Below are positions 41,830 to 50,359 of a DNA stretch of 64,000 nt, piece after piece. Every line of letters starts with the position of its first letter. The first letter of the stretch is position 1. The notes beneath the pieces were generated by a model that saw only the letters and a program-made list of their open reading frames with translations, was not told the DNA's origin and searched no databases. The position numbers and the translations under genes are program-made. The DNA is from Streptomyces sp. NBC_00287 (lineage in GTDB: Bacteria; Actinomycetota; Actinomycetes; Streptomycetales; Streptomycetaceae). Location of the stretch: contig NZ_CP108053.1 of NCBI RefSeq assembly GCF_036173105.1, forward strand, positions 5,828,001 through 5,892,000, in the 5' to 3' direction.

Positions 41830-43410
41830 ATGGCGCGCGAGTCGGAGTCCGGACTGCCCATCGAACCGGTCTATGGACCGGATGACCTGGCGGGCTGGGA
41901 CGCGGCCGAAAAGCTGGGCGAACCGGGGTCGTACCCCTTCACCCGCGGCGTGTACCCGTCGATGTACACCGGCCGTCCCTGGACCATGCGCCAGTACGCC
42001 GGCTTCGGTACGGCGACCGAGTCCAACGCCCGCTACAAGCAGCTGATCGCCAACGGCACGATGGGTCTGTCGGTCGCCTTCGACCTGCCCACCCAGATGG
42101 GCCACGACTCCGACGCGCCGATCGCGCACGGCGAGGTCGGCAAGGTCGGCGTCGCCATCGACTCGGTCGACGACATGCGGGTGCTGTTCGGCGGCATCCC
42201 GCTGGACAAGGTCTCCACGTCGATGACGATCAACGCGCCCGCCGCACTGCTGCTCCTGCTGTACCAACTCGTCGCCGAGGAGCAGGGCGTCAGCGCGGAC
42301 AAGCTGACCGGCACGATCCAGAACGACGTGCTGAAGGAGTACATCGCGCGCGGGACGTACATCTTCCCGCCCAAGCCCTCCCTGCGCCTGATCGCGGACA
42401 TCTTCAAGTACTGCAAGGCCGAGATCCCGAAGTGGAACACGATCTCGATCTCCGGCTACCACATGGCGGAGGCGGGAGCCTCGCCCGCGCAGGAGATCGC
42501 GTTCACGCTGGCGGACGGCATCGAGTACGTCCGTACGGCGGTCGCGGCGGGCATGGACGTCGACGACTTCGCGCCCCGTCTGTCCTTCTTCTTCGTGGCC
42601 CGTACGACGATCCTCGAAGAGGTCGCCAAGTTCCGTGCCGCGCGCCGCATCTGGGCCCGGGTGATGCGGGACGAGTTCGGTGCCAAGAACCCCAAGTCCC
42701 TGATGCTGCGCTTCCACACGCAGACGGCCGGCGTCCAGCTCACGGCCCAGCAGCCCGAGGTGAACCTGGTCCGGGTGGCGGTCCAGGGCCTGGCCGCGGT
42801 GCTGGGCGGCACCCAGTCGCTGCACACGAACTCCTTCGACGAGGCCATCGCCCTCCCGACGGACAAGAGCGCGCGCCTGGCCCTGCGCACCCAGCAGGTG
42901 CTGGCGTACGAGACCGATGTCACGGCGACCGTCGACCCCTTCGCGGGCTCCTACGTCATCGAGAAGATGACGGACGAGGTGGAGGAGGCGGCGCTGGAGC
43001 TGATGCGGAAGGTCGAGGACCTCGGCGGCGCGGTCACGGCCATCGAACACGGCTTCCAGAAGAACGAGATCGAGCGCAGCGCGTACCGCATCGCCCAGGA
43101 GACGGACTCGGGCGAGCGGGTGGTCGTGGGCGTCAACCGCTTCAAGCTCGACGAGGAGGAGCCGTACGAGCCCCTCCGGGTGGACCCGGCGATCGAGGCC
43201 CAGCAGTGGGAGCGGCTCGCGAAGCTCCGGGCCGAGCGCGACCAGGAGGCGGTGGACGCGGCTCTCGACGCCCTGAAGAAGGCGGCGGAGGGCGAGGACA
43301 ACGTCCTCTACCCGATGAAGGACGCGCTGCGGGCCCGGGCGACGGTCGGCGAGGTGTGCAACGCGCTGCGGGAGATCTGGGGGACGTACATCCCGAGCGA
43401 CGCCTTCTGA
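41830..43410 (+). CDS. Acyl-CoA mutase large subunit (methylmalonyl-CoA mutase family)
   Basis: 526 residues: the substrate-binding TIM-barrel part of adenosylcobalamin-dependent mutases without the C-terminal B12-binding domain, which must come from a separate small subunit not encoded here. Seen: YPFTRGVYPSMYTGRPWTMRQYAGF, LSVAFDLPTQMGHDSD, IDSVDDMRVLFGGIPLDKVSTSMTINA (the last two split), ISISGYHMAEAGA, FAPRLSFFF and LHTNSFDEAIALPT. The carbon skeleton isomerised (methylmalonyl-, isobutyryl- or another acyl-CoA) cannot be set from these motifs alone. Streptomyces use such enzymes to interconvert polyketide extender units. GGGAGG lies nine bases before the ATG. Confidence 0.9.
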   Translation: MARESESGLPIEPVYGPDDLAGWDAAEKLGEPGSYPFTRGVYPSMYTGRPWTMRQYAGFGTATESNARYKQLIANGTMGLSVAFDLPTQMGHDSDAPIAHGEVGKVGVAIDSVDDMRVLFGGIPLDKVSTSMTINAPAALLLLLYQLVAEEQGVSADKLTGTIQNDVLKEYIARGTYIFPPKPSLRLIADIFKYCKAEIPKWNTISISGYHMAEAGASPAQEIAFTLADGIEYVRTAVAAGMDVDDFAPRLSFFFVARTTILEEVAKFRAARRIWARVMRDEFGAKNPKSLMLRFHTQTAGVQLTAQQPEVNLVRVAVQGLAAVLGGTQSLHTNSFDEAIALPTDKSARLALRTQQVLAYETDVTATVDPFAGSYVIEKMTDEVEEAALELMRKVEDLGGAVTAIEHGFQKNEIERSAYRIAQETDSGERVVVGVNRFKLDEEEPYEPLRVDPAIEAQQWERLAKLRAERDQEAVDAALDALKKAAEGEDNVLYPMKDALRARATVGEVCNALREIWGTYIPSDAF

Positions 43411-43443
43411 TCCGGGCCGTCTCGTCCGCTGAAACTCAGGATC

Positions 43444-43471
43444 GGAGTGTCGTACCCCCGTGCGACACTCC
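43444..43471. repeat. 9-bp perfect inverted repeat between acyl-CoA mutase and LysE genes
   Basis: GGAGTGTCG (43444-43452), 10-nt loop, CGACACTCC (43463-43471), then TTT. It begins 34 bp after the mutase stop and ends 5 bp before the LysE ATG. It could terminate the mutase message or, since it leaves no room for a ribosome site, act as an operator or translational control hairpin for lysE. Confidence 0.6.
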
Positions 43472-43476
43472 TTTCC

Positions 43477-44124
43477 ATGTTCGGCGTCATCGATCTCCCC
43501 ACCTATCTGGCAGGCCTGATCCTGATCGTCCTGCTGCCCGGCCCCAACTCGCTGTACGTGCTGTCCGTGGCCGCCCGTAGGGGCGTGCGCGCGGGGTACA
43601 CGGCCGCGGCGGGCGTGTGGTGCGGGGACACGGTGCTGATGACCCTCTCGGCGGCGGGAGTCGCCTCCCTGCTCCAGGCCAACGCCGTCCTGTTCGGCAT
43701 CGTGAAGTACGCCGGGGCCGGATATCTGACCTGGCTGGCCGTCGGGATGCTGCGGGCGGCCTGGGGGATGTGGCGGGCGCGGCGGGAGCCGAGCGTCGCG
43801 GACGCGTCCGGTGCGGCTTCCGATGAGCGGCCCTTCCGCCGGGCCTTCGTCGTCAGTCTGCTCAACCCCAAGGCGATCCTGTTCTTCGTCGCCTTCTTCG
43901 TGCAGTTCGTCGATCCGGGGTACGCCTATCCCGCGCTGTCGTTCGTGGTGCTCGGCGCCTTCGCGCAGCTCGCGAGCTTCCTGTACCTGAGTGCCCTGAT
44001 ATTCAGCGGTACGAAGCTGGCGGCGGCCTTCCGCCGACGCAAGCGCCTGTCGGCGGGGGCTACTTCGGCGGCGGGGGCGCTGTTCCTCGGCTTCGCGGTG
44101 AAGCTGTCGCTCGCGGGCTCCTGA
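43477..44124 (+). CDS. LysE/RhtB-family amino acid exporter
   Basis: 215 residues, five or six membrane helices. Family signs: LAGLILIVLLPGPNSLYVLSVAARRGVRAG (the PGPN motif), CGDTVLMTLSAAGVASLL, AGAGYLTWLAVGMLR and FRRAFVVSLLNPKAILFFVAFFVQFV with the NPK motif. Exports amino acids such as leucine or homoserine lactones; substrate unknown. The ATG at 43477 has no ribosome site, and a strong inverted repeat occupies the leader. Confidence 0.9.
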   Translation: MFGVIDLPTYLAGLILIVLLPGPNSLYVLSVAARRGVRAGYTAAAGVWCGDTVLMTLSAAGVASLLQANAVLFGIVKYAGAGYLTWLAVGMLRAAWGMWRARREPSVADASGAASDERPFRRAFVVSLLNPKAILFFVAFFVQFVDPGYAYPALSFVVLGAFAQLASFLYLSALIFSGTKLAAAFRRRKRLSAGATSAAGALFLGFAVKLSLAGS

Positions 44125-44149
44125 GCGCCCCCAGGAGGGCGGGGCTGTA

Positions 44150-45118
44150 TCAGTGTGCGGCTCCGCCGCGTGGGCGCGACAGGCCCCCACCGGCCCGCGC
44201 CTTGCGCACCTGCCGCACCGCCCGAGTGACAACCGGCGGCAGCAGATCCACAGCCAGCCGCCGGGACCGCGACCGCCTCCGCACAGGCGCCACAGGCACA
44301 GCCACCTCCACCGGCTCCACGTAATGCCGAGACCGAGGAAACGCCGGCGCCTTCATCCCCCGCCCCTTCACCCGCACCAGCTGATGCCCCGCAGCCTCCT
44401 GCACGCTCAGCCCACAGTCCTCCCGCGCCCGCAACATCCCCAGCAGCTCCTCCTGGACAGGACCCGGTTCCCCCCACGTCCCGTACAGCTTCTGCGTGCT
44501 CAGACACACCGGCCGCAGCCCCCGGTTCAGCACCGCCTCCCACGCGGCGACCGAAACCCCCGGGGTGTGCTCGGACCGGAAGTCGTCGAGGACGACGATG
44601 CCCTCCGGCACCAGCAGATCCTGCGCCGCGCCGATGTCGTCGTACACATGCTCGTACAGGTGCGAGGCGTCGATATGGACGAACCGGCAGGTCCCCGGCG
44701 AGACCTCCTGCGTGATCACCGAGCTGGGCCCCTGGATCACCCGCGGAAGCGCGTCGTGGAAGGCGAGATAGTTCCGCTCGAAGGCCTGCCGTGTGAGCGA
44801 GGCGTACGACTTCGAGGTCTCCGCCTGGTTCGCCCCGTCCGGCGCGTCGTTCTCGAAGAGGTCACAGACCGTGAAGGTCTCGCCGGGCCGCAGATGCCGG
44901 CCCAGCAGAATGGCGCTCTTGCCCATATAGGCGCCCAGTTCCAGCAGGTCGCCCTTCTGGTCGAGGGCCTCCTGTCGCTGCAGGAACCAGGTGAACAGCG
45001 TCTGGTCGAGTGCGGGGAACCAGCCCGGCACATCGCCGAGCTCGCCGGGGAGTACGGGAATCTGCTGTGCGTTGGCCATGCGACGCGCCTGCTCACTGAG
45101 GTCCGGGCAATCCGTCAC
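44150..45118 (-). CDS. Class I SAM-dependent methyltransferase-like protein
   Basis: 322 residues. A Rossmann methyltransferase core: DLLELGAYMGKSAILLGRHL (SAM-binding motif I), TFTVCDLFEND (motif II), RFVHIDASHLYEHVYDDIGAA and IVVLDDFRSEHTPGV, as in Methyltransf_24/CmcI-type sugar or natural-product O-methylases. The C-terminal 60 residues are basic and low in conservation (VRRRSRSRRLAVDLLPP). It reads toward the LysE gene and lies at the edge of the nonulosonate locus, where methylation of the polymer is a reasonable role. The GTG start at 45118 is not backed by a strong ribosome site. Confidence 0.78.
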   Translation of the reverse strand: MTDCPDLSEQARRMANAQQIPVLPGELGDVPGWFPALDQTLFTWFLQRQEALDQKGDLLELGAYMGKSAILLGRHLRPGETFTVCDLFENDAPDGANQAETSKSYASLTRQAFERNYLAFHDALPRVIQGPSSVITQEVSPGTCRFVHIDASHLYEHVYDDIGAAQDLLVPEGIVVLDDFRSEHTPGVSVAAWEAVLNRGLRPVCLSTQKLYGTWGEPGPVQEELLGMLRAREDCGLSVQEAAGHQLVRVKGRGMKAPAFPRSRHYVEPVEVAVPVAPVRRRSRSRRLAVDLLPPVVTRAVRQVRKARAGGGLSRPRGGAAH

Positions 45119-45173
45119 CGGGCTGAACGTCCGGTGAACAACGGCTGCTCAGCAGTCTTGCCGCGCCCCGCGC

Positions 45174-46292
45174 TCAGCGCATCTTGGCGAGGGCCGTCCG
45201 GAGTCGTGGGGTCAGCGGCTTCTCGACGTAACGATTCAGCAGCCAGGCCAGCAGCAGCATCGAGCCGATCGTCAGGGTGAAGGTCGCCCACGAGGACAGA
45301 TACAGATGCTGGTGCAGGGTCTCGATGACCACCCAGCCCAGGTGCTCGTGCACCAGGTAGAAGGGGTACGTCAGAGCCCCGGCCACGGTCAGCCAGCGCC
45401 AGTTCGCCCAGTTCAGCCAGCCGAGCGCGATGGCCGCGACGGCCAGGAAGCCGAGGGTGACGACGAGCATGATCCCGAACGAGGTGCGGTTGGCGAAGGC
45501 GTCCGCGCTGGGGGCGCGCCACAGGTTCTGCACCGCGTAGTGCTGCCCGATCAGCCAGCTGACCCCGACGATGCCCCACGCGTAGGTGTCCCGGCGGTTG
45601 CGGTGGACGAGGTAGAGGCCGACACCGCCGATGAAGAAGGGCGCGTACTCGGGCATCAGGACCAGGTCGAGCAGCGGTTCGTTCGCGGCCTCGGCGATGA
45701 CCGCCGCGAGCGTCCAGCCCGCGCAGAACATGATCACGCGCTGCCGGGTGGCCCCGGGGAGTACGACGCACAGCGCGAACAGGGCGTAGAAGCGGACCTC
45801 CGCCCACAGCGTCCAGCAGACCCCGAGCACCCGGTCGACGCCCAGCGGCTGCTGAAGCATCGTCATATTGACCAGCGCGTCGCTCGGCGAGACCGCCTTG
45901 TAGGCGACCATCGGCAGCGCGAACACCGCCGTCACCAGCAGGACCGCCACCCAGTAGGCGGGCAGCAGCCGGGAGGCGCGGGAGGCGAAGAAGGACTTCA
46001 GCGGCCGTCCCCAGCCGCTCATGCAGATCACGAACCCGCTGATGACGAAGAACACCTGGACGCCGAGACAGCCGTAGGCGAAGTACTCGTGGAGCGTGGG
46101 GAACTGGATGGTCGGCGAGCTGCCCCAGGCCCTGGTGACCTCGCCGCCCCGGCCGCCGTAGTGGTACGCGGCCACCATCAGCGCTGCGACCAGCCGCAGT
46201 CCGTCCAGGGCCCGTAGTCGGGTCTCCCTCGGTGCTGTTCGTTCCGCCCTCCGGGGCGGCTCGATCACCGTTCGGACGGTCATGCTGGTCAC
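45174..46292 (-). CDS. Acyltransferase-3 family membrane O-acyltransferase
   Basis: 372 residues, about ten membrane helices. Family signatures: LRALDGLRLVAALMVAAYHYGG (the early His is the acyl-transfer residue), YGCLGVQVFFVISGFVICMSG, FFASRASRLLPAYWVAV, and the terminal WLLNRYVEKPLTPRL. These enzymes O-acylate polysaccharides, often with acetate. GTG at 46292 has AAGGGGA six bases upstream. It is divergent from the GT29 gene across a low-GC control region, so O-acetylation of the nonulosonate polymer is a likely job. Confidence 0.88.
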   Translation of the reverse strand: MTSMTVRTVIEPPRRAERTAPRETRLRALDGLRLVAALMVAAYHYGGRGGEVTRAWGSSPTIQFPTLHEYFAYGCLGVQVFFVISGFVICMSGWGRPLKSFFASRASRLLPAYWVAVLLVTAVFALPMVAYKAVSPSDALVNMTMLQQPLGVDRVLGVCWTLWAEVRFYALFALCVVLPGATRQRVIMFCAGWTLAAVIAEAANEPLLDLVLMPEYAPFFIGGVGLYLVHRNRRDTYAWGIVGVSWLIGQHYAVQNLWRAPSADAFANRTSFGIMLVVTLGFLAVAAIALGWLNWANWRWLTVAGALTYPFYLVHEHLGWVVIETLHQHLYLSSWATFTLTIGSMLLLAWLLNRYVEKPLTPRLRTALAKMR

Positions 46293-46536
46293 AGAAAATC
46301 CCCTTGGCAGGTGTTCTGGAGGGTGGAGCTAGGGACATTAGTCCGAATCACAGGGATGTCTTGGGTGACCTGCCAACGATTAGCCCTGTAGTACCTATGA
46401 GTTCACCTGAAAGTCGTTTTGCCTTCCTAATTTTTCTCAGCATCCCCCCACGGATAATCAAACGGTTTCAAGATCCCCCCACCCGCCGGCAAACCGCGGC
46501 AAACACAGCATTGGCTTGGCGAATACCAGGAGTGCC
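46293..46536. promoter_or_regulatory. Low-GC divergent control region of the nonulosonate locus
   Basis: 244 bp between divergent genes. Its base composition is far less GC-rich than the coding DNA around it, especially 46370-46480, which has runs such as CCTAATTTTTC. The word ATCCCCCCAC occurs at 46442-46451 and again at 46471-46480, 29 bp apart. AGGAG at 46528-46532 is the ribosome site of the GT29 gene. Promoters for both arms must lie here; I cannot place the hexamers with confidence. Confidence 0.55.
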
Positions 46537-47991
46537 ATGACGAGGGTCCAGAACAGACGGGCACGTGCGCGTGGAGGGGAGCTGGACGACTGTTTGCGTG
46601 CCTGCGCGGTGCACAGCGGCAAAGTCGTCGGCAGCATCGACCGCCGGCGCATCGAACTCGCCGAGCAGCTCAGAAAGCTGCTCGTCGTATGGGGAACCAC
46701 CCCCTCCGCCCCCGCACCCGCCCCGGCGACCGGCGCGACCGCGCTGCTCAAGCGCGCCGTGAAGGGCGCCGCGACCCCCGCCGCGGGTATCGGCAACGAA
46801 CTGCTCGACGCGCTGCTCGCCGTCGCCAACCAGGCACTCAAGTGCGGCTACGACGACGAGCTGAACCTCGCTCTGGTGATCAGCGACACGGTGCTCGCCC
46901 AGCGCAAGAACTCCCGCGCCGGCTGGCGGCTGCGCGCCCGTCTGATGGAGACGCTCGGCGAGGACGCCGAGGCGCTGGACGCGTACGAGAAGTACCTCGG
47001 GCTCACCGACGACGACGGCTTCGGCGTCCGCGCCCGCATCGCGGGCCTGCGCACGGCGAGCGAGCGGGAGCGTGACCTGTTCGCCCTGCTGCGCCGACAG
47101 TGCCCGCGCGCCGAAGAGTTCACCCGCGGCGACGCCACCGCGATCTGGGCCGAGGGCCTCGCCGCGCACGCCGTCGGCGACTGGGCCGCCGCCGAACCCC
47201 GTCTGGTCGGTGCGCTGCTGGCCCTGGACGACGCCCCGGCGACGGACCGTCAGGAACTGCTCAGCCAGTACCTGGACCTGCGTATCGCCGTCGACACCGA
47301 TGTCACCGCCCTCACCGAGGTCCTCGAGCTCTACGCCGAGCAGCGCCGCAGCCGGATGCGCGGCCCGGTCGCCGACCCGACCATCGGCGGCGTGCAGTGG
47401 ATCAGCCTCGGCGAGTTCCGCAACCGGATCGCCGGCAAGTCGATCTGCCTGATCGCCAACTCCGGTCGGGTGGGCGCCAGTTCGATGGGCGCCGAGATCG
47501 ACGCGTACGACCTTGTGGTGCGCTTCAACTCCTTCAAGATCGACCCGAAGCACACCGGCAGCCGTACCGACATCCACGCGACGATCCACAAGCACGGCTT
47601 CAACTGGGAGAAGCAGGTCGACACCCGGCTTGTCTTCGGCGGAGTCTCCGGCGACTGGAAGTGGTCGCTGCGCAACCGCCTGGTGCCCGGCGCCCAGACC
47701 CACCTCGGCGACGAGTCGCTGCGCTGGCCCGTGCGGAACATCGGCAAGCTCTCCACCGACGTCTGGTCGGGCATCCCGACCACCGGCTTCAACATGCTGT
47801 ATCTGCTGGACTTCCTGGACGTCAGCCCGAAGCTCGACCTGATCGGCTTCGACTTCTACGAGAGCGGCGCCTACCGCGTGCAGGAAGCGATGAAGCTCGC
47901 CATCACCTCCGTGCACGAATACACCAGCGAGAAGGCATGGGTCATGGACCGGGCCCAGAGCGTGACGGACATGAGGATATCCCTGCGATGA
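46537..47991 (+). CDS. GT29 sialyltransferase-fold glycosyltransferase with helical N-terminal domain
   Basis: 484 residues. Residues 1-280 are helical, TPR-like (DALLAVANQALKCGYDDELNLALV, WRLRARLMETLGEDAEALDAYEKYL and similar). Residues about 300-484 carry the GT29 sialylmotifs: motif L as ICLIANSGRVGASSMGAEID followed by DLVVRFNSFK (303-334), motif S as PTTGFNMLYLLDFL with LIGFDF (414-440), and a VS-like HEYTSE (460-465, H-x4-E). GT29 enzymes use CMP-nonulosonic acid donors and are mostly eukaryotic. With NeuA and NeuB genes 9-10 kb downstream, transfer of Kdn or a sialic-acid-like sugar is the best guess. AGGAG sets ATG 46537. Its stop overlaps the next gene (ATGA). Confidence 0.82.
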   Translation: MTRVQNRRARARGGELDDCLRACAVHSGKVVGSIDRRRIELAEQLRKLLVVWGTTPSAPAPAPATGATALLKRAVKGAATPAAGIGNELLDALLAVANQALKCGYDDELNLALVISDTVLAQRKNSRAGWRLRARLMETLGEDAEALDAYEKYLGLTDDDGFGVRARIAGLRTASERERDLFALLRRQCPRAEEFTRGDATAIWAEGLAAHAVGDWAAAEPRLVGALLALDDAPATDRQELLSQYLDLRIAVDTDVTALTEVLELYAEQRRSRMRGPVADPTIGGVQWISLGEFRNRIAGKSICLIANSGRVGASSMGAEIDAYDLVVRFNSFKIDPKHTGSRTDIHATIHKHGFNWEKQVDTRLVFGGVSGDWKWSLRNRLVPGAQTHLGDESLRWPVRNIGKLSTDVWSGIPTTGFNMLYLLDFLDVSPKLDLIGFDFYESGAYRVQEAMKLAITSVHEYTSEKAWVMDRAQSVTDMRISLR

Positions 47992-50312
47992 CCACGACCA
48001 CCCTGTCTGCGACACAGGCTCCCGTCACCGACGCCACGGCCCTCACCGGCAAGCGGCGCATCGCGTTCGCCTCCTACGTCGACGAGAACTACCTCCCCGG
48101 CTTCCTCGTCCTGCTGCGCAGCCTCGCCCTGTCCAACCCGACCGTGTGCGAGGACTTCGTCGTCCTCTACGACGATCTGCGCCCCGCGTCGATCGCCAGG
48201 ATCCGCGCCCTGCACCCGCGCATCGTGCTGCGCCGCGTCAACGACACGCACTACGACGCGTACAAGAAGGGCGACCAGGACAACTACCTGGTCCGCAAGG
48301 CGTACTTCATCCTCGATGTCTTCCGGATGCGTGAGTACGACACCGTCATCACGCTCGACACCGACATGGTCGTCCTCGGTGACCTGAGCGAGCTGCTGAA
48401 GCTGCGCGAGGGCCTGGCGGCCGTGTCGCAGTTCTTCTACGGGCAGCACAAGCTCAACTCCGGTCTGCTGGTCATCCAGCGCGAGTACCTGAGCGAGGAG
48501 TTCTGCGCCAAGCTGGACGCCACCGGGCGCAGCGGCGACTACGAACTCGACAAGCACGACCAGGGCATCCTCAACGCCGTCCTCGACGGCGACTTCATCC
48601 GCCTGGACCCGCGCTACAACTTCGTCAAGCGGCGCCTCTCCGGCGACCTCCCGGTCCCCGAGGACACCGCGATCCTGCACTTCACCGGCCGTCACAAGCC
48701 ATGGCAGGGCGGTGAGTCCGGGTACAGCCTGGCCGAGGAGAAGTGGCGTGAGTTCGAGCTGTCGGACGCCGACTTCCACGCCGAGTACCTCGCCAAGCCG
48801 GGCGGCCTGCACCACGACCTGATCGTGCACTACGGCACCCCGCACGTCGCCCGCACCGGCGATGTCGAGACCGCCCGCAAGGTGGCCGCCGCGCACATAG
48901 CGACCGGCAACTACCAGGACGCCGTCGACATCCTGGAGAGCGTCCGCATCCCGCTCGACGAGGCCTGGCCGCACGAGGTCCTCGGCCACGCCCTGATGAG
49001 CGTCTCGCGCTACGACGAGGCCAAGGCGCAGCTCCTGCTGGCGACGGCCGCCCCCAACCGGGCCGCCACCGCCTACGCCCGGCTCGCCCAGATGGCCTGG
49101 GTGCACGGCGACAACGCCTCGGCGCTGCAGTTCGCCACGTCAGGCATGTCCGTCGACATCACCCACCGCTCCAGCCGGCTGTGGGCGCAGCGCGCGGCCT
49201 CCGTCCCGGCCCAGGAACAGGGCTCCCCCGAGGACCAGTTGGCGCATGTCGCCTTCTACATGGACCGCCAGGGCAACGCGGGCGACAAGCTCCTCCCGGA
49301 GAGTGTGCGCAGCGCCTTCGGCCCCGACACCACCTCCCGCCGCTGGCACTCCGTGCACGCCCACCGGCTGTTCGACGAGGCGGCCCTGGAGCGCGTCAAC
49401 GCCCGGCGCGGACTGGTCATCGGCGGTGGCGGCCTGTTCATCCCGGACACCATGCCCAACGGCAACAGCGCCTGGCAGTGGAACGTCCCGGACGACTTGA
49501 TGCGCCGTATCGACGTCCCGATCGCGGTCTACGCCGTGGGCTTCAACGCCTTCGACGGCCAGTCCTACCGCGCCGGCCGGTTCCGGGAGTCGCTGCGTCT
49601 GCTGGTGGAGAAGTCCGCCTTCTTCGGGCTGCGCAACCATGGCTCGATCGAGAAGGTACGGGCCATGCTCCCGGCCCACCTGCACGACAAGGTGCGCTTC
49701 CAGCCCTGCCCGACGACGGTGACGCGTCAGCTCGTGCCCGGCTGGCAGGACCCGGCGAGCCGCGAGGACACCATCCTCATCAACGCCGCCTACGACCGCG
49801 CGGGCCTGCGCTTCGGCCACGACTACAGCTACTTCCTGGCCCAGATGGCCCAGGCGGTACGGGACTTGGGCGAGCTGGCCGAGGTGCAGTGCGTGGCGCA
49901 CTCGCTCGACGACGAGAAGATCGCCTTCGATCTCCGCCGCGAGCACGGCATCTCGCTGCCCGTCATCCCGATGTACGACTTCGAGAACGACGAGATCCGC
50001 GATCTGTACGCGCGCACCAAGCTGGTCATCGGTATGCGCGGCCACGCGGGCATGATCCCGTTCGGCTGCGGCACCCCGATCATCAGCCTGATCTCGCACC
50101 CGAAGATGGCGTACTTCCTGCGCGACATCGAGCGCCCCGAGTGGGGTGTCTCCGTCCACGACCGCCACCTGGCCGCCCGTCTGGTGGAGCGCTCGAAGGA
50201 CCTGCTCCGTGACCACCAGGCGACCGTCGCCGATGTCCACGGCCGTCAGCAGGAACTGTGGAAGATCACCGAGGCGAACGCCGCGGACCTGAGGATCATC
50301 CTGGGCGGTTGA
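47988..50312 (+). CDS. GT8 glycosyltransferase - helical repeats - polysaccharide pyruvyltransferase fusion
   Basis: 774 residues, three parts. Residues about 23-275 form a GT8-like glycosyltransferase: ITLDTDMVVLGDL with the metal-binding D124-T-D126, HKLNSGLLVI, and HFTGRHKPW near 231-239. Residues about 290-400 are TPR-like helices (TARKVAAAHIATGNYQDAVDILE and following). Residues about 418-774 form a CsaB/WcaK-type polysaccharide pyruvyltransferase: GNAGDKLL (429-435), VIGGGGLFIPD (477-487), and the GMRGHAGMIPFGCGTPII active-site loop (682-699). One polypeptide could thus add a hexose and a ketal pyruvate to the glycopolymer. It overlaps GT29 by four bases and is followed by a terminator. 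Confidence 0.83.
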   Translation: MTTTTLSATQAPVTDATALTGKRRIAFASYVDENYLPGFLVLLRSLALSNPTVCEDFVVLYDDLRPASIARIRALHPRIVLRRVNDTHYDAYKKGDQDNYLVRKAYFILDVFRMREYDTVITLDTDMVVLGDLSELLKLREGLAAVSQFFYGQHKLNSGLLVIQREYLSEEFCAKLDATGRSGDYELDKHDQGILNAVLDGDFIRLDPRYNFVKRRLSGDLPVPEDTAILHFTGRHKPWQGGESGYSLAEEKWREFELSDADFHAEYLAKPGGLHHDLIVHYGTPHVARTGDVETARKVAAAHIATGNYQDAVDILESVRIPLDEAWPHEVLGHALMSVSRYDEAKAQLLLATAAPNRAATAYARLAQMAWVHGDNASALQFATSGMSVDITHRSSRLWAQRAASVPAQEQGSPEDQLAHVAFYMDRQGNAGDKLLPESVRSAFGPDTTSRRWHSVHAHRLFDEAALERVNARRGLVIGGGGLFIPDTMPNGNSAWQWNVPDDLMRRIDVPIAVYAVGFNAFDGQSYRAGRFRESLRLLVEKSAFFGLRNHGSIEKVRAMLPAHLHDKVRFQPCPTTVTRQLVPGWQDPASREDTILINAAYDRAGLRFGHDYSYFLAQMAQAVRDLGELAEVQCVAHSLDDEKIAFDLRREHGISLPVIPMYDFENDEIRDLYARTKLVIGMRGHAGMIPFGCGTPIISLISHPKMAYFLRDIERPEWGVSVHDRHLAARLVERSKDLLRDHQATVADVHGRQQELWKITEANAADLRIILGG

Positions 50313-50318
50313 GCAAAA

Positions 50319-50354
50319 GGGTGAGCCCCCACTTGAACAAGCGGGGGCTCACCC
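50319..50354 (-). terminator. 12-bp stem terminator between converging genes
   Basis: GGGTGAGCCCCC (50319-50330) and GGGGGCTCACCC (50343-50354) pair perfectly, with CTTG/CAAG adding an inner stem. On the minus strand the stem is followed by TTTT, so it best serves the methyltransferase gene ending at 50360, and it also sits 6 bp after the converging fusion gene. Confidence 0.88.
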
Positions 50355-50359
50355 GCACT

